Shown: positions 8,549 through 18,364, counted from the first letter of the stretch. The stretch is DNA of 64,000 nt from Geobacter sp. AOG2 (GCF_019972295.1 NZ_BLJA01000001.1:3379574-3443573), one strand, 5' to 3'. Numbers and translations are program-made. Notes: generated by a model from the letters alone, not told the origin.

Positions 8549-10174
8549 TCACAGCTTGAACTGCCGGACCAGGGTCTGGAGATTTTCCGCCTGCCGCGCC
8601 ATCTGCGAAGCGGCCGTGGCCGACTCCTGGGCGCCGCGGGAGGTGTCGTGCACCACTTGGGTGATCATGTGGATATTGTTGGTGATCTCGCTGGTGGTGG
8701 CGGTCTGTTCTTCGGCGGCCGTGGCGATCTGGCTGACCTGCAGGGTGACGGCGTTGACCTGTTCCAGGATTTCGTTCAGGGCCGTCTCGAGCTGGGCCGC
8801 CTCCGTGGCCCCCCGCTCGGTGCCCTTGACCCCCTCCTCCATGGAAACGATGGCCTCTTTGGTCTGGTTCTGGATCGCCTTGATCATGTCGCCGATCTCC
8901 TTGGTGGCGCGGGTGGTGCGTTCCGCCAGGGCGCGCACCTCATCGGCCACCACCGCGAAGCCGCGTCCCTGCTCGCCTGCCCGGGCCGCCTCGATGGCGG
9001 CGTTCAGGGCCAGGAGGTTGGTCTGGTCGGCAATGTCCTCGATGGTGGCGACAATGGCGCCGATCTGGTCCGAACGCTCTCCCAGCGATTCGACGATCCT
9101 GGCGTTGGCGCGGGTGCCGTCTCCCCGTTGGCGGATGCCGTCGACCGTATGCTTGACGACCTCGAACCCCCTGTTCGTCGTGGCGGCGGCCTGTTGGGCC
9201 CCGTCCGCCGCCATGTGGCAATTGTTGGCGATATCCGAGGAGGTGGCCGCCATTTCTTCACTGGCGGTGGCAACGGTGCCGGCCTGGGCGGCAACCTCTT
9301 CGGTGCCGGTGGACATCCGCTCGGCCGCGGCGTTGACCTGGGCGGCGGCCGTCGACAGCTGCGCCGACGTCTCGATGACCCTGCTGATGAGTTCCCGCAG
9401 GTTCTTGACCATGACGCCGAAGGCGGCGCTCAACTGGCCGATCTCGTCGCGGGAGTCCAGCTCGATCTCGACCCTCAGGTCGCCGGCGGCGATCTGGTCC
9501 GCCTTGCGGGCCAGATCCTTCAGGGGGGCGCTGAACAGGCGCGCCAGGATGATCGCCTCAAGCAGGCCGATGACGATGCATACCACCAGGGCGATGATGA
9601 CCCAGGTTCGGGCCGCGGAACTGATCGTGGCCATGTTCCGGCTCTCTGCCGTAGCCTGTTTGCTCTGGTTTTCGACGGTGGCTTCGATGGCCTTGAGGGC
9701 CTGGTTGAAGTATTTGCTCGATGCCCCCCGCACCAGTTCGCTGGCCTCGGCGTCCTTGTTCTGCAGGGCCAGTTCGGCAATCTTCGGGTTCTCGGCCAGG
9801 TAGAGCTGTAACGCTTTGTTGAACTCGGCGTAGAGTTTCCGCTCCTCATCCGAGTCGATCATTTTTTCATAGGCCGCCTGTTCTTTTTTGAGCTTTTCTG
9901 CGGCGTCCTGATTGCGTTTGATGTATTTGTTGATATCCTCCGGGTTGTTGGAGAGGACCATGAGCAACTCCCCGCGCCGGAAGCTGCCGAAGAGGTCGTT
10001 GATGCGGGCGATGGAGAGGATGCCCGGCACCTGCTTTTGGGCCACGTCCTCGGCATTGTTGCGGACCAGGTTCAGCCTCCCGATCATGAAGATGCCCAGA
10101 ATGAGGGTCAGCAGCAGGACCAGCAGGAACGACATGATGAGTTTGGCGCCGATTGAGAGATTTTTGAGCCACAT
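8549..10174 (-). CDS. Methyl-accepting chemotaxis protein (4HB sensor, HAMP, signalling domain)
   Basis: Inner-membrane chemoreceptor of 541 residues. TM1 lies near residues 13-33 ([20 protein letters not shown]). A periplasmic helical region of about 155 residues resembles a four-helix-bundle sensor. TM2 is [20 protein letters not shown], followed by HAMP ([17 protein letters not shown]) and the cytoplasmic signalling hairpin with the invariant tip [20 protein letters not shown]. No C-terminal CheR-docking pentapeptide is present (ends VRQFKL). A strong AAGGAGGA ribosome-binding site precedes the ATG. The ligand cannot be deduced. It is monocistronic between convergent mutL and divergent miaA. 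Confidence 0.93.
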   Translation of the reverse strand: MWLKNLSIGAKLIMSFLLVLLLTLILGIFMIGRLNLVRNNAEDVAQKQVPGILSIARINDLFGSFRRGELLMVLSNNPEDINKYIKRNQDAAEKLKKEQAAYEKMIDSDEERKLYAEFNKALQLYLAENPKIAELALQNKDAEASELVRGASSKYFNQALKAIEATVENQSKQATAESRNMATISSAARTWVIIALVVCIVIGLLEAIILARLFSAPLKDLARKADQIAAGDLRVEIELDSRDEIGQLSAAFGVMVKNLRELISRVIETSAQLSTAAAQVNAAAERMSTGTEEVAAQAGTVATASEEMAATSSDIANNCHMAADGAQQAAATTNRGFEVVKHTVDGIRQRGDGTRANARIVESLGERSDQIGAIVATIEDIADQTNLLALNAAIEAARAGEQGRGFAVVADEVRALAERTTRATKEIGDMIKAIQNQTKEAIVSMEEGVKGTERGATEAAQLETALNEILEQVNAVTLQVSQIATAAEEQTATTSEITNNIHMITQVVHDTSRGAQESATAASQMARQAENLQTLVRQFKL

Positions 10175-10379
10175 AAATCCTCCTTCAGTATAATGTAAGC
10201 GGGATGAAGCGGGCTAGCCGGGGACGTTAATCCGATTTTGATGAATGTGGGAAAAATTAGGGAAGTTTATAACACCAAAAAAAACACATGAAAACCTATT
10301 TAATAATTGCTATGGTGCTTACCCGGCAGGGAGCGGTGCCTGGAGAACGCGGGGCGGCTGGTGAGGGCGGGCGGGTGAC

Positions 10380-11309
10380 ATGAGCGTATCGGGCAAGCCA
10401 AAACTACTGGCGGTCGTCGGCCCGACCGCCACGGGCAAGAGCGAACTGGCCTTGCGCCTGGCCCGCGAAGTGGATGCCGAAATCGTCAACGCCGATTCCA
10501 TGCAGGTCTATCGCGGCATGGACATCGGCACGGCCAAGCCGACGCCGGAGCAGCGCGCCGGCGTGCCCCACCACCTGATCGACGTGGCGGAACCGGACCG
10601 GCTGTTCTCCGCCGCCGATTTCGCCGAGGCGGCCGACGAGGCCATTCGTGCCGTCACCGCCCGCGGCAAGCGTGTCATCGTGGTCGGCGGCACCGGGCTG
10701 TACATCCGCGCCCTGCTGAAGGGGCTGGTGGACTCCCCCAGCGGCGCGGGCGCAGTCAGGAAGGCGTTGCAGGAAGAGGCCGCCCAACTGGGCAACGAGG
10801 CCATGCTGGAGAGATTGCGCCTGGTGGACCCCGAACTGGCGGCCCGCATGCATCCCAACAACCTGGTGCGCATCATCCGCGCCCTGGAGGTGCACCGCCT
10901 GACCGGCGTCCCCCTCTCCCGCCACCAGGAGGAGCACGCCTTCAGCGCCAGGCGCTACGAGGCCCTCCAGGTCGGCATCAGCATTGACCGCGCGGAACTG
11001 TACGCCCGTATCGAGGGGCGGGTCGAGCGGATGCTGGCGGAGGGGCTTGTGGACGAGGTCCGCGGGCTTCTGGCGAAGGGATATGACCGTCAATTGAAGG
11101 CCATGCGCGCCATCGGCTACAAGGAAACGGCCGCGTACCTGGCCGGCGAATGCAGCCTGGAAGAGGCTGTCCAACTCATGAAGCGGGACACGCGCCGTTA
11201 CGCAAAACGTCAATTGACGTGGTTCAATGCCGACCCGGACATATTATGGTTTGAATATCCGGGAAAGTTTGGTAGTATTTTACAGCATGCTATTGAATTT
11301 TTTGAATAA
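10380..11309 (+). CDS. miaA: MiaA, tRNA dimethylallyltransferase
   Basis: Adds a dimethylallyl group to N6 of A37 in tRNAs that read UNN codons. 309 aa, the family length. It has a P-loop (VVGPTATGKSELA), the substrate-binding stretch IVNADSMQVYRGMDIGTAKP, VVGGTGLYIRALL and the C-terminal AIGYKE motif. hfq follows 17 bp downstream, the miaA-hfq order found in many proteobacteria. Confidence 0.96.
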   Translation: MSVSGKPKLLAVVGPTATGKSELALRLAREVDAEIVNADSMQVYRGMDIGTAKPTPEQRAGVPHHLIDVAEPDRLFSAADFAEAADEAIRAVTARGKRVIVVGGTGLYIRALLKGLVDSPSGAGAVRKALQEEAAQLGNEAMLERLRLVDPELAARMHPNNLVRIIRALEVHRLTGVPLSRHQEEHAFSARRYEALQVGISIDRAELYARIEGRVERMLAEGLVDEVRGLLAKGYDRQLKAMRAIGYKETAAYLAGECSLEEAVQLMKRDTRRYAKRQLTWFNADPDILWFEYPGKFGSILQHAIEFFE

Positions 11310-11326
11310 CGGGAGGAACGCCCCTC

Positions 11327-11551
11327 ATGGCAAAAGCACCTTTCAACATTCAGGACCAGTATCTCAACCAGGCCCGCAAGGAACGCGTACGCGTGGTCGT
11401 GACCATGATGTCGGGCGACAAGCTGGAAGGCCACATCAAGTCATTCGACAACTTCTCCGTGCTTTTGGACTTCAACGGCGACATCCTGATCTACAAACAC
11501 GCCATTTCCACCATAACCTCGGCCGACGGCGCTTTCCGTCTGCATCAATAA
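11327..11551 (+). CDS. hfq: Hfq, RNA chaperone
   Basis: Sm-like hexameric RNA chaperone that pairs small RNAs with mRNAs. The 74 residues contain Sm1 (VRVVVTMMSGDKLEGHIKSF-type segment) and the Sm2 hallmark YKHAIST. GGAGG lies upstream of the ATG. It has only a short C-terminal tail (ADGAFRLHQ), as in many Hfq proteins outside the gammaproteobacteria. Confidence 0.96.
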   Translation: MAKAPFNIQDQYLNQARKERVRVVVTMMSGDKLEGHIKSFDNFSVLLDFNGDILIYKHAISTITSADGAFRLHQ

Positions 11552-11560
11552 CCCGTTAAC

Positions 11561-11590
11561 CGCCTCCGGGGCGTTACGCCCCCGGAGGCG
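11561..11590 (+). terminator. Strong GC hairpin after hfq, probably attenuator or weak terminator
   Basis: A 13-bp stem (CGCCTCCGGGGCG with CGCCCCCGGAGGCG, one bulged C) around a TTA loop begins 9 bp after the hfq stop. There is no T-run, so it may partly terminate or stabilise the miaA-hfq transcript rather than end it. Confidence 0.5.
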
Positions 11591-11608
11591 GCCCCCTCCC
11601 CGAACCCC

Positions 11609-12682
11609 ATGAACAAAAGCACAAAAATCCTTCTCGCAACCCTTCTGTCGCTCGTGTTCCTGGCGGCGGTCATCCTCTACACTTCGTCCACCGTATTCCT
11701 GCAACTGTTCCTGGCCTTTGCCCTGGCCTACATGCTCAACCCCGCGGTGGTGTTCCTGGAGCGGAAGAGGGTGGGGCGCGTCCTCAGCATCCTGATCGTT
11801 TTCACCGCCGCGCTGGTGGTCTTCGTCGGTATCGTCGTCTTTTTCGTGGTGTCCCTGGGCAGCGAGCTCTCCAGCATGCAGCTCAACCTGCCCGCCTACG
11901 CCCAACACCTCTATGAGGTCACGCCGGCGGCGGTCAAGTCGTACCTGGGGATAGAAAATCCGACCAGGCTGTCCCTGCGTCTGGATGAAGTCATTACCCA
12001 GGCTCGCGGTATTACGCCGGATATCGTCAAGCCGATCCTGAACCTCCTCCGGGAGGCGTTCACCTCCACGGTGGCCTTCATTCTGGCGCTTCTCGGTTAC
12101 TTCATCATCCCGGTCTACCTCTTCTACCTGCTCGCCGACCTGCCCCGGTTGAAGGAGTTCGTCCAGTCGTTCATCCCCGAGCGCCACCGCGGGGTTTACA
12201 ACGAAAAGCTCGGGGAGATCGACGCGGTGCTGGGCGGGTTCATCCGGGGCCAGCTCTCGGTCTGCGCCATCCTGGCGGTGCTCTACAGCATCGGGCTGTA
12301 TTTCATCGGCATCGACCTGGCCGTCGCCATCGGCACCCTGGCCGGGATCACCTTCATCATCCCCTACGTGGGCACCATCATCGGCATCTGCCTGTCGGTC
12401 GTCATGGCGGTGCTCAAATTCCACGACATGCTCCATCCCCTGCTTTGCCTGGGCTGGTTCTGCCTGGTCCAGGCCCTGGAGGGGACCGTGATCACCCCCA
12501 AGATCGTGGGGGATACGGTCGGTCTCCATCCGCTGGTGGCCATCATTGCGCTCCTGATCGGCGGCCAGACGTTCGGCATCATGGGGATGCTCCTGGCCGT
12601 GCCGGTGACCGCCGTGCTCCAGGTCTTCCTGCGCTCGCTGGCCGTCTGGTACCGCGAGTCCGATTTCTACCGGGGGGTATGA
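11609..12682 (+). CDS. AI-2E family (PerM/YdiK-type) membrane permease
   Basis: A 357-residue inner-membrane protein with about eight hydrophobic segments in the arrangement of the AI-2E exporter family: two N-terminal helices, a long soluble middle region (about residues 75-150), then paired helices. Family-like stretches are AYMLNPAVVFLERK near residue 40, FIRGQLSVCAILAVLYSIGL and the terminal GMLLAVPVTAVLQVF. Substrates of most members are unknown, so AI-2 export should not be assumed. It ends in TGA at the start of the next gene (ATGATGA), suggesting coupled translation. Confidence 0.88.
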   Translation: MNKSTKILLATLLSLVFLAAVILYTSSTVFLQLFLAFALAYMLNPAVVFLERKRVGRVLSILIVFTAALVVFVGIVVFFVVSLGSELSSMQLNLPAYAQHLYEVTPAAVKSYLGIENPTRLSLRLDEVITQARGITPDIVKPILNLLREAFTSTVAFILALLGYFIIPVYLFYLLADLPRLKEFVQSFIPERHRGVYNEKLGEIDAVLGGFIRGQLSVCAILAVLYSIGLYFIGIDLAVAIGTLAGITFIIPYVGTIIGICLSVVMAVLKFHDMLHPLLCLGWFCLVQALEGTVITPKIVGDTVGLHPLVAIIALLIGGQTFGIMGMLLAVPVTAVLQVFLRSLAVWYRESDFYRGV

Positions 12683-14016
12683 TGAGCGGGCTTGTCATCG
12701 AAACGGTTGCGCCCGGCTCCATCAGCGAGGAGATGGGGGTGGAGCCGGGGGACCGGCTCGTGGCCGTCAACCATCATCCCCTGCGGGACCTCATCGATTA
12801 CAGTTACCACACCGCGGCCGCCGACGAACTGCTGCTGGAGGTCGCCAAGCCCGACGGCGAGATATGGGAACTGGAGATCGAGCGGGAGCCGGGAGAACCG
12901 CTGGGACTCACCTTTCCGGCCCCGGAACCGGCCCGGTGCCGCAACAACTGCGTCTTCTGCTTTGTCCACCAGCTTCCCAGGGGACTGCGCAAGCCGCTCT
13001 ACGTCAAGGACGAGGACTACCGCCTCTCCTTCCTCAACGGCAATTACGTCACCCTGGCCAACCTGAAGGCTTCCGAACTGGCCCGCATCATCGACCAGCG
13101 TCTCTCGCCCCTGTACATCTCCGTCCATGCCACCAACCCGGCGCTGCGCGAACAATTACTGGGCCGCCGGGGCATCCCGGCCATCCTCGACCAGTTGCGG
13201 GACCTGGCCGACGGCCGCATCGGCATGCATACCCAGGTGGTGCTCTGCCCCGGCCTCAACGACGGCCTTGAACTGGAGCGGACCGTCGACGACCTGGCCG
13301 GCCTCTATCCGGCGGTGCAATCCCTGGCCGTGGTGCCCCTGGGGCTGACCCGCCACCGCGGGCGTCTGCCGCAGCTAAAGCCTGTGGACGCCGACTATGC
13401 GCGGGACTTCGTCACCACCTGGGGACCGCGGGCCAAGGCTCTGAAGAAGCGCCTGGGCGAGCCGTTCCTCTTTCTGGCCGACGAGTTTTACCTCAAGGGA
13501 AACGTCCCGTTCCCCCCCTTGCGGGAGTACGGAGACCTGCCCCAGATCGAGAACGGGGTCGGCATGGTTCCATTGTTCCAGCGGGATGCCGCCCAGGTGC
13601 TGCGCACGGCCCGGCCGGTGGGCGACGTGCGGGGCACGCTGGTGACCGGCGTCTCGGCCGTGGGCTTCGTGGGGGAGTTCCTGGCGCGGCTGCGGGAGCG
13701 GACCGGCGCGGAGATCGTGCCGGTGGCGGTGGAAAACCGCCTGTTCGGAGCAAGCGTCACGGTCAGCGGCCTGGTGGCGGGCAACGACATCATGGCCGCG
13801 CTTGAGGGGCGGGAGATCGGTGCGGGACTTCTGGTGCCGGATGTGATGCTCAAGGAGGGGGAGGGGCTGTTTCTGGACGACGTGTCCCTTGAAGAATTGC
13901 AGAGGCGCCTCGGCCGGCCGGTGCTGACCTTCGACTGCACGCCCCGCGGCTGCTACCGGGCGCTCCGGCGGTTGGCCCGCCTGGCCGCAAAACTCTCTAC
14001 GCCAGCATCTCCCTGA
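12682..14016 (+). CDS. DUF512 radical SAM protein with N-terminal PDZ domain
   Basis: About 444 residues. Residues 1-60 resemble a PDZ fold (VIETVAPGSISEEMGVEPGD). A cysteine cluster CRNNCVFCFVHQLPRG (about residues 88-103, CX3CX2C) follows, typical of a radical-SAM iron-sulfur site, and then the DUF512 core (RLSFLNGNYVTLANL, AVVPLGLTRHR, LADEFYLKG). The family is widespread in Clostridia and Deltaproteobacteria; its reaction is not established. The start may be ATG 12679 or ATG 12682; both overlap the permease stop. Its 3' end overlaps the convergent kinase gene by 20 bp. Confidence 0.88.
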   Translation: MSGLVIETVAPGSISEEMGVEPGDRLVAVNHHPLRDLIDYSYHTAAADELLLEVAKPDGEIWELEIEREPGEPLGLTFPAPEPARCRNNCVFCFVHQLPRGLRKPLYVKDEDYRLSFLNGNYVTLANLKASELARIIDQRLSPLYISVHATNPALREQLLGRRGIPAILDQLRDLADGRIGMHTQVVLCPGLNDGLELERTVDDLAGLYPAVQSLAVVPLGLTRHRGRLPQLKPVDADYARDFVTTWGPRAKALKKRLGEPFLFLADEFYLKGNVPFPPLREYGDLPQIENGVGMVPLFQRDAAQVLRTARPVGDVRGTLVTGVSAVGFVGEFLARLRERTGAEIVPVAVENRLFGASVTVSGLVAGNDIMAALEGREIGAGLLVPDVMLKEGEGLFLDDVSLEELQRRLGRPVLTFDCTPRGCYRALRRLARLAAKLSTPASP

Positions 14017-16009
14017 TCTTGGTCAGCAGTGCGTCCGCGGTGAAGGGCTTCTGGATGAAGTTCAGCTTTTCGTCGAAGATGCCGTGGTGGACAGCCCCGT
14101 TGTCGGTATAGCCCGACATGTAGAGCACCCGCAGGCCGGGCTGGATCATCGACAGACGGGCGTAGAGCTCGGGACCGCTTACCTTGGGCATGACCACATC
14201 GCTCAGCAGCAGGTCGATCTGCCTTTCCGCCGCCAGTTTCTCGGCTGCGTCGCTATTCTCGGCGGCCAGCACCTCGTAGCCGCTCTCGCTCAACAGTTCA
14301 AAGGCCATGGCGCGCACCATCTCGTTGTCTTCAGCCAGGAGTATGACGCCGTTTTCCCGCCGCACCTCTTTCATTTTACCCGGCAGCTCCTTACGTTCCT
14401 CGGGCTTTTGTTCGACACAGGGAAAATAGACCTTGAACACCGTGCCCCGGGACGGCTCGCTGTAGACCCAGATGTTCCCATTGTGCTGTTTGACGATGCC
14501 GTACACCGTTGCCAGGCCCAGGCCCGTGCCGAGTCCGCTTTCCTTGGTGGTGAAAAACGGTTCGAAGATCTGTTCCAGGGTCTCGGGCGCCATGCCGTGC
14601 CCCGTGTCGCTCACGGAAAGCATGACATACTCTCCCGGCATGATCTTGGCGTGCTGCCGGGAATAGGTCCCATCAAGCGATACCAGGGCCGTTTCGATGG
14701 TTATGGCGCCATTCGCGGCGATGGCGTCCTGAGCGTTAATGGCAAGGTTCATCAGGATCTGTTCCAGTTGGGTCTGGTCGGCGCGGATGCATGGTAATCC
14801 CTGGCCCGGATATACCCTGATCTCGATGCTTTCCCTGATGGTCCTGCGCAGGATATCGCAAAAACCGGAAATGACCGCATTCAGGTCAAGTACCCTCATC
14901 GTCAACTGCTGCTTCCGGCCGAAGCTGAGAAGCTGCTGGGTCAACTCCTTGGCCCGCGATGCCGCCAGCAGCACTTGTTCCAGGCGTTTGTTCGCCCGCT
15001 CGTTGTCCGGGAAATCCTTCATCAGCAGTTGAACGTAGACGATGATCGGGGTCAGCAGGTTGTTGAAGTCGTGGGCAATCCCGCCCGCCAGCCGCCCGAC
15101 GGATTCGATCTTCTGGGCCTGGGCCAGTTGTTCGGACAAGATCCTGTTTTCCGCTTCGGCCTGCTTGCGGTCGCTGATGTCCCGGGCGGCAACGATCAGG
15201 CGTTCGGCGGAGCCGATCATGGCCCGGCGCATATTGACCTCAAGCCAGAAAAGCTCACCGTTTTTACGCTTGCCCAGCCATTCGAATACCTGTGGTTCGC
15301 CGGCTGCCGCCCGCCGCATCCAGGCCATTGCTTCGTTCTGGGAATGGGTCGGTTCGCCGGCGCTGAGCGCCTCCACGTCGAGGCGGCAGGCCTCTTCACG
15401 ACTGTAGCCGAACAGGTCGCACATGGTCTGGTTGACGTCCAGGATCGCCCCGCTGTCCAGATCATGAATAAAGACGGCATCGCCGATCAGGTCGAAGATG
15501 GTGCGAAAGCGTTCTTCGCTTTCCCGCAGGGCATTCTCTGCCTGTTTCCTCTCGCTGATGTCCAGCACCACGCCGACCAGGCCGCGCAGTTCGCCGTTTG
15601 CGCGCAGGATGACCGACTTGTAAAACAACACGTCGTGCAGCGTGCCGTCGGCGTGGCGGAGGGCGGTCTCGTAGACCTGCGTGCCCCCGCGCGCCATCAG
15701 GTCGGCATCGGCGCGATGGTAAATCTCGGCCAGTTCCCTGGGCGCGACGTCGTAGACCGTGCTGCCGATGATCCTCTCCCGGGGGATCCCCATGCTGCGG
15801 GCAAAGGCCTCGTTGCAGTTGAGATAGACGCCGTCCAGATCCTTGTAGAAGACCGGGCTGGGGATGGAGTCGATGACGCTGGCCAGCAACTCGCGGTTTT
15901 CCTCAATCTCTTCGAGCCTGCGCTGCAGTTCGGGGAAAAAACTCTTTCGCCCCGACATGTTGCCCAGGCCGATAACGGCATCGCGTTGCTGTTGCCAGTC
16001 CTGCTCCAT
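13997..16009 (-). CDS. Hybrid sensor histidine kinase (PAS-PAS-HisKA-HATPase-receiver)
   Basis: 670 residues, soluble. Two PAS domains (near [20 protein letters not shown] and [19 protein letters not shown]) precede the kinase core. The phospho-accepting His is residue 313 in [11 protein letters not shown]; the N box [13 protein letters not shown]1 box SDTGHGM and FEPFFTTK follow. A C-terminal receiver domain carries Asp604 ([13 protein letters not shown]). The start ATG overlaps the TGA of the upstream alcohol dehydrogenase (TGATG), which excludes a longer start inside that gene and implies translational coupling. No PAS cofactor can be assigned. It may act in cis on its receiver or through a phosphotransfer protein elsewhere. 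Confidence 0.92.
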   Translation of the reverse strand: MEQDWQQQRDAVIGLGNMSGRKSFFPELQRRLEEIEENRELLASVIDSIPSPVFYKDLDGVYLNCNEAFARSMGIPRERIIGSTVYDVAPRELAEIYHRADADLMARGGTQVYETALRHADGTLHDVLFYKSVILRANGELRGLVGVVLDISERKQAENALRESEERFRTIFDLIGDAVFIHDLDSGAILDVNQTMCDLFGYSREEACRLDVEALSAGEPTHSQNEAMAWMRRAAAGEPQVFEWLGKRKNGELFWLEVNMRRAMIGSAERLIVAARDISDRKQAEAENRILSEQLAQAQKIESVGRLAGGIAHDFNNLLTPIIVYVQLLMKDFPDNERANKRLEQVLLAASRAKELTQQLLSFGRKQQLTMRVLDLNAVISGFCDILRRTIRESIEIRVYPGQGLPCIRADQTQLEQILMNLAINAQDAIAANGAITIETALVSLDGTYSRQHAKIMPGEYVMLSVSDTGHGMAPETLEQIFEPFFTTKESGLGTGLGLATVYGIVKQHNGNIWVYSEPSRGTVFKVYFPCVEQKPEERKELPGKMKEVRRENGVILLAEDNEMVRAMAFELLSESGYEVLAAENSDAAEKLAAERQIDLLLSDVVMPKVSGPELYARLSMIQPGLRVLYMSGYTDNGAVHHGIFDEKLNFIQKPFTADALLTKIREMLA

Positions 16010-17169
16010 CAGAGCGCCTCTTCGTAGATGACTTCGATATCCCGCTGATGGCGGGGATGGCGGGGATTGGTGACCATGCAGGCGTCCCGCAACGCATTGG
16101 CCGCCAGGTCGCCCAGATCGCCGCTCCGCACGCCGCGATCCCCCAGGCCGCCGGAGATGCCCGCAGCGGTGCGCAACCGGCGCACCTCGCCGAATACCGC
16201 CGCCCGGCATTCCGCCTGGTCCATTTTTTCCGCGTCGAGCCCGAGCGCGCACCCCACATCGCGGTAACGGTCTCCCGCCTGGGCAAAATTGTATGAGATG
16301 ACATGTTCGAGCAGCATGGCGTTGCACTCCCCATGGGGCAGGTCAAGGAGGCCCCCCAGGCTGTGCGCCATGGCATGAACCGCCCCCAGGCTCGCATTGG
16401 AGAATGCCAACCCGGCCTCAAGGCTTCCCAGCATCATCTGGCTGCGATGATCCAGGTCGTGGGGTGCGGCGATGGAGGGAAGCAGGTGCTTGCGGATCAG
16501 GCGGATCGCCTGCAGGGCATGGTTGTCGGTCAGGGGGGAATGGGCGTTGGACACATAGGCCTCGATGGCGTGCACCAGGGCATCCATGCCCGTACAGGCG
16601 GTCAGGTAGGAATCCATGGTGGTCAGGGTCCGGGGATCGATGATGGCCACGTCGGGGACCACGGCCTTGCTGATGATCGCGATCTTGGTGTGGCGCGCCC
16701 GGTCGGAAATGATGGCGAACTGGGAAACGTCGGCCGATGTCCCGGCTGTGGTGGGGATACAGATCAGCGGCGGCATGGGCACCGGGATCCTGTCGATGCC
16801 CTCGTAGTCCAGGACGTTTCCCCGGTTGGACACCACGATGCCGATACCCTTGGCACAATCCAGGGGGCTGCCGCCCCCCACCGCCACAATCAGGTCGCAG
16901 GCCCCGCTCCGGTGCGCTTCGGCCCCGCACATCACCTCGTCGGTCCGCGGGTTGGGCGAAACGCCCGAGAACGACACGTGATCGATGCCCGCCTCGTTCA
17001 GCGCCGCAAACACAAGTCCGGTCCAGCCGGCCGCGATCACGCCGGGGTCCGATACGACCAGGGCCTTTCGGGCACCGTACAGGGCGGCATACTGGCCGAC
17101 CCGTTCAATCGCGCCGGACCCGAAGATGATCTCGGGTGCCACGAACTTTCGTAGTTCAATCGCACTCAT
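16009..17169 (-). CDS. Iron-containing alcohol dehydrogenase
   Basis: Group III metal-dependent alcohol dehydrogenase, likely NAD(P)-linked interconversion of an alcohol and an aldehyde or ketone in the cytoplasm. Landmarks are VGGGSPLDCAKG (nucleotide binding), IPTTAGTSADVS, and metal-binding His residues in DALVHAIEAY and AVHAMAHSLGGLLDLPHG. A perfect AAGGAG lies 6 bp before the ATG at 17169; the ATG six bases upstream abuts the AAGGAG and is unlikely. 386 aa, the normal size. It is translationally coupled to the hybrid kinase gene. The substrate is not predictable. Confidence 0.92.
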   Translation of the reverse strand: MSAIELRKFVAPEIIFGSGAIERVGQYAALYGARKALVVSDPGVIAAGWTGLVFAALNEAGIDHVSFSGVSPNPRTDEVMCGAEAHRSGACDLIVAVGGGSPLDCAKGIGIVVSNRGNVLDYEGIDRIPVPMPPLICIPTTAGTSADVSQFAIISDRARHTKIAIISKAVVPDVAIIDPRTLTTMDSYLTACTGMDALVHAIEAYVSNAHSPLTDNHALQAIRLIRKHLLPSIAAPHDLDHRSQMMLGSLEAGLAFSNASLGAVHAMAHSLGGLLDLPHGECNAMLLEHVISYNFAQAGDRYRDVGCALGLDAEKMDQAECRAAVFGEVRRLRTAAGISGGLGDRGVRSGDLGDLAANALRDACMVTNPRHPRHQRDIEVIYEEAL

Positions 17170-17261
17170 CCGCATCTCCTTTCATGTACCCGTCTTTCGG
17201 AAGAAAGATTATGAATGCAGGATGTTACGCTGTTAAAGCAAATGCGTGCCGTAGTGTGTAT

Positions 17262-17385
17262 TTGACAATATAGAACATTGTTACATTAAAATCCATCTAT
17301 AAAGTCGCCTCTCCGATATTTGTTGGACTACGGTAAAGGTTTGGGCCATAAAAAAAAGGGCCTGCCTTACGGCACGCCCTTTTTG
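17262..17385 (+). ncRNA. Candidate small RNA (promoter to terminator, no ORF)
   Basis: On the plus strand TTGACA (17262-17267) is followed after 17 bp by ATTAAA (17285-17290). A transcript starting near 17297 would run about 90 nt to the intrinsic terminator at 17350-17385. No open reading frame or gene lies on that strand in between. The same bases overlap the ADH upstream region, where ACAAT (17265-17269) and ATTGT (17277-17281) form an inverted repeat, so they may instead be an ADH operator. Confidence 0.25.
17350..17385. terminator. Bidirectional intrinsic terminator
   Basis: AAAAAGGGC and GCCCTTTTT pair around an inner GCC-TTAC-GGC hairpin, with A-run left and T-run right. On the minus strand it would end the 66-codon gene at 17413-17613. 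Confidence 0.75.
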
Positions 17386-17412
17386 CAAAACCCGGCTTCT
17401 TCTCTATCCAGT

Positions 17413-17613
17413 TCAGTGGGTGGTGACCTCGGTGCATTCCTTGCGCTCCCACGAATCCAGTTCTCCGTTTTCCAACCGTACCTGAATGGTTTCGCCCTCA
17501 TAGGTGCAGCCGAACGAGTATCCTATCCGCCCGCTCTTCAGGTTGCGGAGGGGGATGTGTTCTTCGCGCCGTTCGGTCCAGTTGCACACATGTTCGAATT
17601 GCTTTGTTTCCAT
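17413..17613 (-). CDS. Small hypothetical protein, 66 aa
   Basis: A short soluble protein (starts METKQFEHVCNWTERRE) with three cysteines, mixed charge and no membrane segment. It is supported by a GGGGGGAGA ribosome-binding site 6 bp before the ATG and by an intrinsic terminator shortly after the stop. Its residue pattern (YSFGCTYEGETIQVRLENGE) looks like a small beta-rich domain. I do not recognise a family. Confidence 0.6.
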   Translation of the reverse strand: METKQFEHVCNWTERREEHIPLRNLKSGRIGYSFGCTYEGETIQVRLENGELDSWERKECTEVTTH

Positions 17614-17851
17614 GCTTTCTCCCCCCTTTCCGTTTTTTACTCCTGGCTACTCATACCAAGTATACGCCCTTGGGCAACGCGCCGCAAGCCCCGCCTTCAG
17701 GGGCGACCCGCCCCGGCCGTTGCGGGCGGTTCCCGCCCTGCCGCTAAAATTGCATAGATTTAATGCCGTCTCCATCCGCCTGTAACAATCGTGCGGTATT
17801 TTATACAAAAAGAACCCCGGATACCTCTGCCACGTCCAAAGGAGGGCTGAC

Positions 17852-18034
17852 ATGACAATTCGCCTCGATGAAGATTATTACTACTGGTGTTGCGACTGGT
17901 GCGACACCGAAAACCTCGTGCTCTGGGCGCGGCTGCACACCGGAGCCTACTGCGGCGCCTGCCATCGCCCCGTGAGCCTTGCCGATCCCCACGGCATCGC
18001 CGTTGATAACTCGATTGCCGCGGGGTTGTGCTGA
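17852..18034 (+). CDS. Small zinc-ribbon-like protein, 60 aa
   Basis: 60 residues with two CxxC pairs (WCCDWC near residues 13-17 and CGAC near 34-37) spaced as in a zinc ribbon, preceded by an ideal AAAGGAGGG ribosome-binding site. The N-terminal run of Tyr/Asp (LDEDYYYW) and the Cys at the very C-terminus are unusual. It stands alone between a minus-strand small gene and the lipid kinase. Function unknown. Confidence 0.65.
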   Translation: MTIRLDEDYYYWCCDWCDTENLVLWARLHTGAYCGACHRPVSLADPHGIAVDNSIAAGLC

Positions 18035-18257
18035 AGCCAAGGCGTGCGCTGCACCGCACATTCGCTTTTATCTGAAAACGGCACTTCCGCCGCAGAGACT
18101 GGTCAAACATTCTCAGATCCGCAATGGCGACGGGAAATGAGACCTGAAGAGTGTCCGGCTCTGTGAAATGGTTATCTCAGTGTATCCGTATCTCTGCGGC
18201 ACATGCTTTTTCGAGGTTAAAAGTCTGGATATAACCTGCGACTTTGCTATCATGAAG

Positions 18258-18348
18258 AGCGCCCGAGGGTGACATCCTGCCGGGATGCGCATCCCGGGGG
18301 GCGCTTACTCTCCCAAAGGTGAGCCGTCCGCCGCACCGGGCGGACGGC
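18258..18348 (+). promoter_or_regulatory. Highly structured 5' leader of the lipid kinase gene
   Basis: The 330-bp gap before the kinase holds no supported gene, but its last 110 bp can fold into stacked hairpins. An outer stem AGCGCCC/GGGCGCT (18258-18264 with 18299-18305) encloses a perfect 18-bp palindrome at 18280-18297. A separate 10-bp stem (18323-18332 with 18339-18348) ends 16 nt before the start codon. I could not match it to a known riboswitch class; it could be an RNA regulator or a transcription attenuator. No promoter is certain; TATCAT near 18248 is a possible -10. Confidence 0.35.
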
Positions 18349-18364
18349 GAAATATCCGGACCCC

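Noticed and set aside
16010-16327. 106-codon N-terminal extension of the hybrid kinase
   Set aside because: It would overlap the alcohol dehydrogenase in another frame. The ATG at 16009 overlaps the dehydrogenase stop and starts a normal kinase N-terminus.
18258-18348. c-di-GMP (GEMM) riboswitch in front of the lipid kinase
   Set aside because: The conserved GEMM-I pieces are not present despite strong hairpins, so no class is assigned.
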